From a bacterium (GTDB lineage: Bacteria > SM23-31 > JAUVVT01), in the NCBI GenBank assembly GCA_030616165.1, contig JAUWXV010000061.1, forward strand, positions 1 through 16,077: 16,077 nucleotides of DNA, given 5' to 3'. The first letter of the stretch is position 1, and each line of letters begins with the position of its first letter. The notes below the pieces were generated by a model. It made no database searches. It was not told the DNA's origin and saw only the letters and a list, made by a program, of their open reading frames with translations. Shown piece after piece: positions 1 through 5,888 of the stretch. Both the position numbers and the translations under genes were made by a program.

Positions 1-1
1 G

Positions 2-112
2 GCAAATGTCCCTGTAACACTTCTTTTAAAAGTTATGCCAAAAACTCGTCAGGAATACAGGGGTTTTTGCGAACAAATCGATTTTACGCACCTTGTTGAG
101 CTAATTTTCTAA
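2..112 (+). CDS. 3' end of an unidentified protein, cut by the window edge
   Basis: Reading from base 2, 36 codons run open to a TAA at 110-112, so only the C-terminus would lie inside the window. The translation has a protein-like composition, with PKTRQEYRGF in the middle and the end THLVELIF, and it is more plausible than the other two plus frames. I do not recognise the family; a transposase or integrase tail is possible but nothing proves it. It converges on the TIR gene, whose stop lies about 225 bp to the right. The stretch 113-337 between them shows no gene and no clear terminator. Confidence 0.3.
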   Translation, partial: ANVPVTLLLKVMPKTRQEYRGFCEQIDFTHLVELIF

Positions 113-337
113 AAAACTCTCTCGAACCATATTTATTTTTAAAAGAAGCCCTGACCAGGATGCATAGATTAGGTCTAATTTTGAACTAATACAGTCAAGA
201 GGTATAAAACCACTACTAAGTGATTTTTATGCGAAAATAGGGTGTTTATAGGTTAGTTCTTGAAAAATAATGTTTACAAAACTACGATATGTCAAAATTT
301 AACTATGTTGAGATTATATTCATTTCCTGATAGTATT

Positions 338-1174
338 TTAACTAATTAAGTTTAGTTGTTGTTCTGCTTCTATTCTCATATCTGTAAAAGTTGGAGAGCT
401 TTCTTTCAATAATTTATAAAATGTATCTGTATTAAAAGAGTGATATTGACCTCTTAATATTGCCCAATCCATCATAATATTTTTCCGTATATTTATTTCA
501 TTAATTATTTTAACATAGGATTCAATTTTATTAGTAAATCCTTTATGGAATAAATGTCCAATCTGAAGAACATGCAATGCATAATCTTTTTGAAATCGTA
601 ATGGATTAATTGATAGATCTCTTATAAATTGATTTTTATCTCTAATTAATTCATTTGACAACTTCATATTTCCTTCTATTTCAGTTAAAAAACGATTTAA
701 TTTCTCTTGCTTCTCAGTAAATCTTGGAATAAGATCCTGTTCTTTATCCTTTAGGAATTTAATTACCTTATCTATCATTTTATCTATATTGGGTCTATTT
801 TCATTATATTCGAGATCTATGAAATCCATATTTGTTGAAATAAAGCCTTTTGATTTAATTCTTCTTCCTTTGTAACTTTTTCGAGTAACGTGTAATAATA
901 ATTGGATCTGTCCAAGTTCTTTAAGGCATTTAGCATACCCCCATTCTTGATTAACCCATTGGTGGTTTTTAGACTCATTGGTTATCAAAACAATAAAGAC
1001 ATTACACTTTTTGAAGGATTTGATTACTTTTTCAGTAAAAGTTGTATCTCCTTCTTTACGGTCTTCAACAAGTTCAACGCAAAATGAACTTTCAAGTTTT
1101 TCATTTATTTTTTCTTCTAACTTTTTAGCTATATTGTAATTCTTCCCTGCATAACTGATAAATACATAATTCAT
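338..1174 (-). CDS. TIR-domain protein with helical C-terminal region
   Basis: The first ~145 of 278 residues form a TIR domain: FISYAGKN near the N-terminus (beta A), a mid-domain segment FIVLITNES, and SKNHQWVNQEWGYA, where W73 and E77 match the conserved Trp and the catalytic Glu position of bacterial TIR NADases. In that family the enzyme degrades or cyclises NAD+, often as an antiphage effector. Residues ~150-278 are helical and charged, with no family I recognise; they may sense a trigger or a partner. No membrane segment or signal peptide is seen, so it should be cytosolic. The ATG is preceded by AGGTGAT at good spacing. The gene is divergent from the DUF5677-like gene with 246 bp between. 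The TIR assignment is firm; the defence role is inferred. Confidence 0.85.
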   Translation of the reverse strand: MNYVFISYAGKNYNIAKKLEEKINEKLESSFCVELVEDRKEGDTTFTEKVIKSFKKCNVFIVLITNESKNHQWVNQEWGYAKCLKELGQIQLLLHVTRKSYKGRRIKSKGFISTNMDFIDLEYNENRPNIDKMIDKVIKFLKDKEQDLIPRFTEKQEKLNRFLTEIEGNMKLSNELIRDKNQFIRDLSINPLRFQKDYALHVLQIGHLFHKGFTNKIESYVKIINEINIRKNIMMDWAILRGQYHSFNTDTFYKLLKESSPTFTDMRIEAEQQLNLIS

Positions 1175-1219
1175 TATATCACCTAATAATTTATTAGTAT
1201 TATTTCAGAATCCCCCGCG

Positions 1220-1241
1220 AATTTACCGAATATAGTAAATT
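1220..1241. promoter_or_regulatory. Inverted repeat in the divergent intergenic region
   Basis: AATTTAC (1220-1226) and GTAAATT (1235-1241) form a perfect 7-bp inverted repeat with an 8-nt spacer, about 45 bp upstream of the TIR start codon. It has no following T-run, so a repressor site is likelier than a terminator. In AT-rich DNA such repeats also arise by chance. Confidence 0.25.
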
Positions 1242-1358
1242 GTAAAGTGAATATCTAACCTTTATTTTATAAGCTTTGTTCAAAAATTGTATTTAATAAA
1301 TGTGGGATTTTAAATAAACAAGAATATTTTTTTAAATTGATTTAAAATCCAAAATATA

Positions 1359-1387
1359 TTGACTAAAATTAATTGAGTAGTTATATT
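1359..1387 (+). promoter_or_regulatory. Sigma-70-like promoter for the DUF5677-like gene
   Basis: TTGACT (1359-1364), a 17-bp spacer and TATATT (1382-1387) match the housekeeping consensus in 5/6 and 5/6 positions. Predicted transcription start is near 1394, giving a leader of about 27 nt to the ATG at 1421. The rest of the 1175-1420 gap is AT-rich with no gene. Confidence 0.55.
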
Positions 1388-1420
1388 TGAAAATAGAGAA
1401 AATAAAAAAAATATGTGAGT

Positions 1421-2356
1421 ATGAAGAAAGGTAAAATGGATATTACAAAAATATTTTCTATTGTTCTTGAAACCTTTTTATATATTGCAAAAGAAACTGG
1501 TAATTTGCAAGGTAATAAAGCTGATGAAAAATTGAGTTTGGCATTTTTCAGACAAAGTGCCTTAATAGGTTATAGTCTTGACGATACATATAGTCCCCAA
1601 AGCTTAGCTAAATTTCCATCATTAGAAGAAAGTGGTGGTTTGACAGATATCGTTACACCCTTTATTCTTGTTCGCAATCTTTTTGAGACTTATATAATTA
1701 TGTATTATTTATTGATTGACTCTGAATCGGAAAAGGAAAAAGAATTTAGATTAAATTTATGGGATAGACATGGTTTAAGTGAAGGAATGGAAATGTCTAA
1801 ATTATTACTTGTCAATCGTAATGTGATAAAAGAATACGAAAGACAATATAAAGTTTTATGGAAAAAAATAGTATCTTCAGACTTTTATAAGAAACTAAGT
1901 GAACCAGAGAAGAAATCAATAAAAAAGCCCTATAAATGGATTGTAAAGAAAAAGGGCGAAAATATATATGATATACTTTATCTTTCGGATATAGCTAAAA
2001 TTCATCCGTCTCAGGCAGGTTTTATATATAAATTTTTATCTAATTATGTTCATTCTCAAAGCTTTTCGTTGGAACACCAAGCAACTATTTTAAAATTTTC
2101 AGATACTAAAGAAGAATTGGATAGGTCTAAATTTTATGCATGTATGTTCTTGTCATTAATATTAGATTGTTTTTGTAAGATTATCCCAAAAGCAAGGGAT
2201 TTAATTGATGATAACAAAGACATTAAAGAGATTATTGAAGTATATCAAGAACTTAAAGAAGAAAGTTTATTAGATATAGAAGTAGAAAAGAATAAATTAA
2301 AAAAGAATAAAAAAGTACAGACTAATAAAATCCCAAATCCAACAAATCTGGCATAA
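1421..2356 (+). CDS. DUF5677/HEPN-like helical protein
   Basis: A 311-residue, all-helical, soluble-looking protein. The segment ILVRNLFETYIIMYYLL resembles the conserved R-x3-E helix of DUF5677-type proteins, and SNYVHSQSF supplies the late His that this group often has. Function of the family is not established; such proteins are frequent in accessory and defence regions. The C-terminus is a Lys-rich tail (KNKLKKNKK). I chose ATG 1421 over the GTG two codons upstream (1415) because neither has a strong ribosome site and ATG is the commoner start. It is divergent from the TIR gene and could be its partner, but nothing in the sequence demonstrates that. Family call is moderate; an unrelated HEPN-like protein is the alternative. 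Confidence 0.65.
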   Translation: MKKGKMDITKIFSIVLETFLYIAKETGNLQGNKADEKLSLAFFRQSALIGYSLDDTYSPQSLAKFPSLEESGGLTDIVTPFILVRNLFETYIIMYYLLIDSESEKEKEFRLNLWDRHGLSEGMEMSKLLLVNRNVIKEYERQYKVLWKKIVSSDFYKKLSEPEKKSIKKPYKWIVKKKGENIYDILYLSDIAKIHPSQAGFIYKFLSNYVHSQSFSLEHQATILKFSDTKEELDRSKFYACMFLSLILDCFCKIIPKARDLIDDNKDIKEIIEVYQELKEESLLDIEVEKNKLKKNKKVQTNKIPNPTNLA

Positions 2357-2428
2357 CCTAACCAAAGGAATGCCTAATAAAGTGGATTATCATTTAGAAG
2401 TAATAGATGATTTGTATAAAAGTGAAAA

Positions 2429-2800
2429 ATGAAAAAGATTTGTTCAAAGTGCAAAGAGTATAAAGAGTTTTACAAGCGTAATAATTATGTTTGTAAAGAC
2501 TGCATTAGAGAGTGTTCAAGAAAATACTATTATAAAAATAGGGAAATTAAATTGGCGTATCATAGGGAATACGCTTTAAGGAACAAGGAGAAGGCTAAAA
2601 AGTATCAAAAGAAATACCGAGCCGAACACATGGAGGAAAGGAAAAAGTGGGGGGCAGAACATAAGATACAAATTAAAGAGTATCAAAAACAATATCGTTC
2701 TGAACATAGGGAAGAAAGAAAAAAGTGGAAGGAAGAACACAGGATAGAAATTTTAGAATATCGAAAAAAGTATAGACAAAGGGATAGAGTATTAAATTAA
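2429..2800 (+). CDS. Small basic zinc-knuckle protein with internal repeats
   Basis: A 123-residue protein with an N-terminal CxxC...CxxC knuckle (C5, C8, C22, C25) that probably binds one zinc. A very charged helical tail follows, rich in Lys, Arg, Glu and Tyr. Residues 59-84 and 85-110 are a tandem 26-residue repeat (YQKKYRAEHMEERKKW, then YQKQYRSEHREERKKW), followed by a third partial copy at 111-118. The knuckle resembles the N-terminus of many phage and mobile-element proteins, some with a downstream HNH nuclease; no HNH motif is present here, so a nuclease call is not supported. It may bind nucleic acid. The ribosome site is weak (AAAAGTGAAAA). Its stop is 14 bp before the next gene, so the two are probably cotranscribed. 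Confidence 0.6.
   Translation: MKKICSKCKEYKEFYKRNNYVCKDCIRECSRKYYYKNREIKLAYHREYALRNKEKAKKYQKKYRAEHMEERKKWGAEHKIQIKEYQKQYRSEHREERKKWKEEHRIEILEYRKKYRQRDRVLN
2606..2782 (+). repeat. 78-bp tandem coding repeat
   Basis: Two full and one partial copy of a 78-nt unit encode the 26-residue protein repeat. The copies have diverged at the DNA level (for example CGAGCC against CGTTCT) while the protein pattern is kept, which suggests an old duplication under selection on the helix rather than recent slippage. Confidence 0.6.
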
Positions 2801-2814
2801 AGGGGAAAAATAAA

Positions 2815-3327
2815 ATGAAAAAATTTAATATTTTTATAGTAGGTATTTTAATTTGCTTTTTGAGTTTTAATGTTAGTGCACAGGAATATTCCATAGATAA
2901 GTATTGTGGGGAGGAGTGGGTGCAAGGCTCAGAGATTAATAAATTAGGAATAGTAGTGGGATTTACATCAGCCGCAAATGCAATAGAAAGAGATGTAACA
3001 AGAATGTTCCAGAGTCTTCAAAATTTAGAAGAAGGCATTGAGCTTGAAGAGGGATACCAGGATAGTTCTAAATGGGAGTTTTTTGAATCTGTTAAACCTC
3101 TTAGAAGGGAAGAAGTAAAAAAATATACTATTTATGAAACACAAATGAGAACTATTATTGAAGCAATAGACGAGTTTTATAAAAATACAAGAAATAGAAG
3201 AATATTAATAACGGGAGCTTTTGAGTATGTGAGTATGTCTTTGCAAGGAGCAACAGATGAGGAATTAAAGGAAAAATTGGAATATCTTAGGATTACTGAA
3301 ATTCCTAATCCAGATGAAAAAAAATAA
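2815..3327 (+). CDS. Exported protein of unknown function
   Basis: A 170-residue protein with a clear Sec signal peptide: KK at positions 2-3, a hydrophobic core, and a likely signal peptidase I site after NVSA, giving a mature start at QEYS. The mature part has GEEWVQGSEINKLGIVVGF near its start and AIDEFYKNTRNRRILI toward its end. I recall this pattern (a Lys followed by a hydrophobic V-x-GF segment, then DEFY...NR...I) from short periplasmic proteins of unknown function in Desulfobacterota-like and environmental genomes. It has one Cys after the signal but no lipobox. AGGGGA precedes the ATG, 14 bp after the zinc-knuckle gene, so they share an operon. Role unknown. Confidence 0.65.
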   Translation: MKKFNIFIVGILICFLSFNVSAQEYSIDKYCGEEWVQGSEINKLGIVVGFTSAANAIERDVTRMFQSLQNLEEGIELEEGYQDSSKWEFFESVKPLRREEVKKYTIYETQMRTIIEAIDEFYKNTRNRRILITGAFEYVSMSLQGATDEELKEKLEYLRITEIPNPDEKK

Positions 3328-3377
3328 GTGATTATTGGGATAGGGAATTACCTAAAATAATAAAGAAGAAATAAAAA

Positions 3378-3458
3378 ATGCAAGATTATAACTGGCTTTT
3401 AACAACAATAGCACAGTCTTCCGCTGCACTGGATTGTTTTTTTATTGACAAGCCTTAA
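3378..3458 (+). pseudogene. N-terminal remnant of a membrane protein
   Basis: A 26-codon frame starts with MQDYNWLLTTIAQSSAALD and ends in TAA shortly after. The phrase WLL-T-IAQSSAAL is one I recall as the start of longer bacterial membrane proteins, where it continues into a first transmembrane helix with a GGF motif. Here it breaks down after about 19 residues into DCFFIDKP. It is best read as the leftover 5' end of a lost gene. The family is unnamed to me. Confidence 0.4.
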
Positions 3459-3473
3459 GTATTAAATTATATT
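3445..3473 (+). promoter_or_regulatory. Strong sigma-70-like promoter
   Basis: TTGACA (3445-3450), a 17-bp spacer and TATATT (3468-3473) give a 6/6 and 5/6 match to consensus. It overlaps the end of the broken membrane-protein remnant and points at the small membrane protein at 3547, with a predicted start near 3480. Confidence 0.5.
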
Positions 3474-3546
3474 ATGATAAGAACCCACAAAACAAACTTA
3501 TATAAAAATGCTATTTGAATATAGAAAATTTGAAGAAAAATAAATA

Positions 3547-3768
3547 ATGATGGATTTAATTATATTTCCAATTTTAATACTTGCGTTGACTGTAATTTGG
3601 ATTATTTTACCATTTGCCATATTTGGTATAAAGCCCTTATTGCGAGAAATATTGTCTGAATTGAGAAAATTAAATAAAAAAAATAAATGTATCTATTTGT
3701 GGCAGCAATGGTGCTCAATGGTTTTATACTGTTGGGCTATTTTTTTGCCAAATTGTGACATAATGTGA
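3547..3768 (+). CDS. Small single-pass membrane protein, possibly frameshifted at the 3' end
   Basis: 73 residues with one N-terminal transmembrane segment followed by FAIFGIKPLLREILSELRKL, a pattern I recall from small bacterial membrane proteins in which a helix is followed by FGIKP and an amphipathic, basic coiled segment. The last ~25 residues (after NKKNK) have an unrelated composition rich in Trp and Cys. The change falls right after an A-rich run (3672-3687, AAATAAAAAAAATAAA), so a frameshift or loss of the native C-terminus is plausible. The ribosome site is weak (GAAGAAAAATAA). The strong promoter at 3445 lies upstream. Function unknown. Confidence 0.45.
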   Translation: MMDLIIFPILILALTVIWIILPFAIFGIKPLLREILSELRKLNKKNKCIYLWQQWCSMVLYCWAIFLPNCDIM

Positions 3769-3770
3769 CA
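3754..3770. repeat. Short direct repeat TGTGACA
   Basis: TGTGACA occurs at 3754-3760 and again at 3764-3770, exactly one helical turn apart, and is followed by AAATTAGGGGGTCT. It could be a regulator site or a mobile-element border. Nothing decides between these. Confidence 0.25.
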
Positions 3771-3939
3771 AATTAGGGGGTCTAAAAAGGTGTCCAATTT
3801 TTTGATGTATTTTAATATAATATTAGTTTTCGAACTTATCAAATCACTCTATATCTTCTTTTTTCTTAATATATTTTATCATATTTCATAATTTGTTATA
3901 TATTGATAAATTATATAAGATAAAAATTTTTATTTTTTA
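3771..3939. other. AT-rich non-coding spacer
   Basis: No coding frame of note is seen here. It contains AAAAGGTGTCCAA (3785-3797) and, near 3919-3932, an AT-only palindrome. The base composition is more A/T-rich than either flanking gene block. Confidence 0.4.
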
Positions 3940-3968
3940 TTGACTTTTGCTATTTTTTAAATTATATT
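3940..3968 (+). promoter_or_regulatory. Sigma-70-like promoter upstream of the phosphoesterase gene
   Basis: TTGACT (3940-3945), 17 bp and TATATT (3963-3968), the same two hexamers and spacing as the element at 1359. The predicted start near 3975 would give a leader of about 290 nt before the phosphoesterase ATG at 4263, or a nearly leaderless transcript for the short frame at 3988. Confidence 0.5.
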
Positions 3969-3987
3969 TTTTAAGGGGGGATAAATA

Positions 3988-4050
3988 ATGATTCATTTTT
4001 TATTTATTGAATTAGTTCATTTACATATGCCCATTGATAACTTCTTTTAG
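3988..4050 (+). CDS. Possible 20-residue leader peptide
   Basis: An ATG preceded at 7 nt by AAGGGGGG opens a 20-codon frame (start MIHFLFIELVHL, end NFF) that closes at TAG 4048-4050. The strong ribosome site and the promoter directly in front are the only support. The predicted transcription start falls inside the ribosome site, which argues against efficient use. It could be a leader peptide or chance. The following 210 bp up to 4262 hold no further frame. Confidence 0.25.
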   Translation: MIHFLFIELVHLHMPIDNFF

Positions 4051-4132
4051 TTAAGGTTAATATAACTGTATAACTTCACTCTCACAAGCAGTATATCTCG
4101 ACCGGAAAGTGAGTTAAGTACATAACTCCCCC

Positions 4133-4164
4133 ATGTTATGAATGATGATTAACACCTATAACAT
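4133..4164. promoter_or_regulatory. Inverted ATGTTAT/ATAACAT pair upstream of the phosphoesterase
   Basis: ATGTTAT (4133-4139) and ATAACAT (4158-4164) form a perfect 7-bp inverted repeat with an 18-nt spacer, 100-130 bp before the phosphoesterase start. The same core recurs in front of the glycyl radical enzyme gene, so it may be an operator shared by the two transcripts. Confidence 0.3.
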
Positions 4165-4262
4165 TAACTGAAAAATCTTTAAACCTTCTTAGGGATATAA
4201 TATATTTGTTTTAAACATTTTAATATTAAAGTTATACTAATTTTTATAAAAGGAGCACTATC

Positions 4263-5693
4263 ATGCCAGACATTAGTTACGTATGCATATCAGATATGCA
4301 TCTTGGCGAAGAGGATGGTCTATTAACTAATTTAAAAACTGGCAGTACTGACACTGAATCTACTCAGCCAAGCCCGGTTATGGTGCAATTAGTAGAGTGT
4401 TTAAGAGAGCTTATCTCTAAAAACAAGGAAGGAAAAAAACCAATACTTATTTTAAATGGAGATATCCTCGAACTGGCTTTGACCACTACCAATCATGCGG
4501 CTATGGTATTTGAACGCTTTATAGAACTTATTATGCCGGCTGGCAAAGAACTTTTTGAAAGAATTATATACATTCCTGGAAATCATGACCATCACATCTG
4601 GGAGCTTGCCCGGGAGACACAGTATGTTAATTACATTACAAAACCTGAAATGACAAATCCGGACATAGGCAAACGTCTTCCTATTCCCTGGCATACGACA
4701 AACATGTTTGTGGAAAATGATCCTAATCCAGTGCCTTCCTATTTCCTGACCAAACTGGTTAATAGATTCCCCCGCCCAACGGATTGTGTTATCACCACAG
4801 TATATCCCAACTTTGGCTTTTTTATAGAAGACAGCCAGAAATGTGTCATTTTTCATCATGGTCATTTCATTGAACCGCTCTATCAACTAATGAGTAACTT
4901 AAGGAATCTGATTCTTCCTAACCGTGAAAAACCGAGACATATTTGGGACATAGAAGCTGAAAACTTCGCCTGGATCGACTTTTTCTGGTCAACAATGGGA
5001 CGCTCCGGGGAGGTTGGGAAGGATGTTGAATTAATTTATGAGAAAATGCATGACAAGGTACAAGTCAAGAGACTTTTTTATACTTTTATTGACAATCTTG
5101 CCAAGAAAAAGAACTGGCCGAGAATTACGATGAAAATACTGGGAAGAATTATCTTTCATTTATTAAAAAACAAAATCCCCGGATTTGAAAAAAAACAAAT
5201 GGTTGATTCCTTGAGTCAAGATGCCAAAGATGCCCTTAAAGAATACATGAACACTCCTCTTAGGGAGCAGATTCTCGCAGAGCGAAAGGATACACCGAAT
5301 GATGTGACCTTTGTTTTTGGACATACTCACAAACCATTTCAGGAAAAAATGGATGTAACAAAATATCCTGAAAAAGTAAAAGTATATAACACCGGTGGTT
5401 GGGTAGTTGAAGATAAGGTTCCCCAACCACTCCATGGCGGTGCAATAATCCTGGTCGATGATGATCTGGATACCGTGTCACTTCGAATGTACAATCAGGA
5501 AGCCGACCCTGAAAAATATTCAATCAGGGTTGAGCAAGCTACACATGCTGGGGAAGAGAAGAATCCTCTTTACTACCAAATCCAGAATTTGGTTAAGTCA
5601 TCCGAGGACCTATGGCAGGAATTTTCAAATATTGCCGCCGATACAGTGGAAGAAAGGATCAAACATTTTAGAGATAGGCTAACTAAGGATTAG
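4263..5693 (+). CDS. Calcineurin-like metallophosphoesterase
   Basis: 476 residues with the full two-metal phosphoesterase signature: SDMHLG (D11, H13), LNGDILE (D67), GNHDHH (N107, H108, D109), FHHGH (around 198-201) and FGHTHKP (H354, H356). Enzymes of this fold hydrolyse phosphomonoesters or diesters, including nucleotides and lipid-sugar diphosphates; the substrate cannot be read here. The stretch between FHHGH and GHTH (about 150 residues) is long and contains basic and hydrophobic segments (for example residues 290-310), which could cap the site or touch the membrane. No signal peptide. AAAAGGAG lies 7 nt before the ATG. It precedes the glycyl radical enzyme by 195 bp on the same strand and may belong to the same pathway. 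Confidence 0.85.
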   Translation: MPDISYVCISDMHLGEEDGLLTNLKTGSTDTESTQPSPVMVQLVECLRELISKNKEGKKPILILNGDILELALTTTNHAAMVFERFIELIMPAGKELFERIIYIPGNHDHHIWELARETQYVNYITKPEMTNPDIGKRLPIPWHTTNMFVENDPNPVPSYFLTKLVNRFPRPTDCVITTVYPNFGFFIEDSQKCVIFHHGHFIEPLYQLMSNLRNLILPNREKPRHIWDIEAENFAWIDFFWSTMGRSGEVGKDVELIYEKMHDKVQVKRLFYTFIDNLAKKKNWPRITMKILGRIIFHLLKNKIPGFEKKQMVDSLSQDAKDALKEYMNTPLREQILAERKDTPNDVTFVFGHTHKPFQEKMDVTKYPEKVKVYNTGGWVVEDKVPQPLHGGAIILVDDDLDTVSLRMYNQEADPEKYSIRVEQATHAGEEKNPLYYQIQNLVKSSEDLWQEFSNIAADTVEERIKHFRDRLTKD

Positions 5694-5742
5694 AAAACTT
5701 CTTAATAAAGTTGTGCTTCCATCTTTTTCATAGCTTCACATT

Positions 5743-5780
5743 TATAACATCTATTAAGATGGGATGTTATATTGTTTTTC
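5743..5780 (+). terminator. Hairpin followed by a T-rich stretch, terminator or operator
   Basis: TATAACATC (5743-5751) and GATGTTATA (5763-5771) are a perfect 9-bp inverted repeat with an 11-nt loop, followed by TTGTTTTTC. It sits 50 bp after the phosphoesterase stop, so it may end that transcript. The stem is A/T-rich and weak, and the same core is repeated nearby, so a protein-binding site is an equal alternative. Confidence 0.35.
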
Positions 5781-5865
5781 ATGTTATACATTGGTAATGA
5801 TAGAAGTGATAGAAAGTTTGATGCTTAAATTGTCGTGTTGGGATAAAGTAAATTATAATGTTATA
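5764..5865. promoter_or_regulatory. Repeated ATGTTATA motif upstream of the GRE gene
   Basis: ATGTTATA occurs at 5764-5771, 5781-5788 and 5858-5865, and its complement TATAACAT at 5743-5750. The first two copies are 17 bp apart, and the third overlaps the end of the -10 element of the predicted promoter. This arrangement suits a regulator that blocks or recruits polymerase. The motif also appears by chance elsewhere in AT-rich parts of the window. Confidence 0.35.
5830..5859 (+). promoter_or_regulatory. Promoter of the GRE operon
   Basis: TTGTCG (5830-5835), 18 bp and a perfect TATAAT (5854-5859). The predicted start near 5866 leaves a leader of only about 23 nt with AAAGGAGG at 5874-5881. 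Confidence 0.5.
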
Positions 5866-5888
5866 TTTTTCATAAAGGAGGCAATCTT

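Noticed and set aside
181-208. TTGAAC-N16-TATAAA promoter-like sequence
   Set aside because: It points at the 3' end of a minus-strand gene and drives no plus-strand frame.
902-1087. Plus-strand 61-codon frame
   Set aside because: It lies entirely antisense to the TIR domain, whose motifs prove the minus strand to be coding.
4452-5523. Several minus-strand frames of 87-144 codons
   Set aside because: They are antisense to the metallophosphoesterase, whose metal motifs fix the plus frame; no ribosome sites or recognisable motifs.
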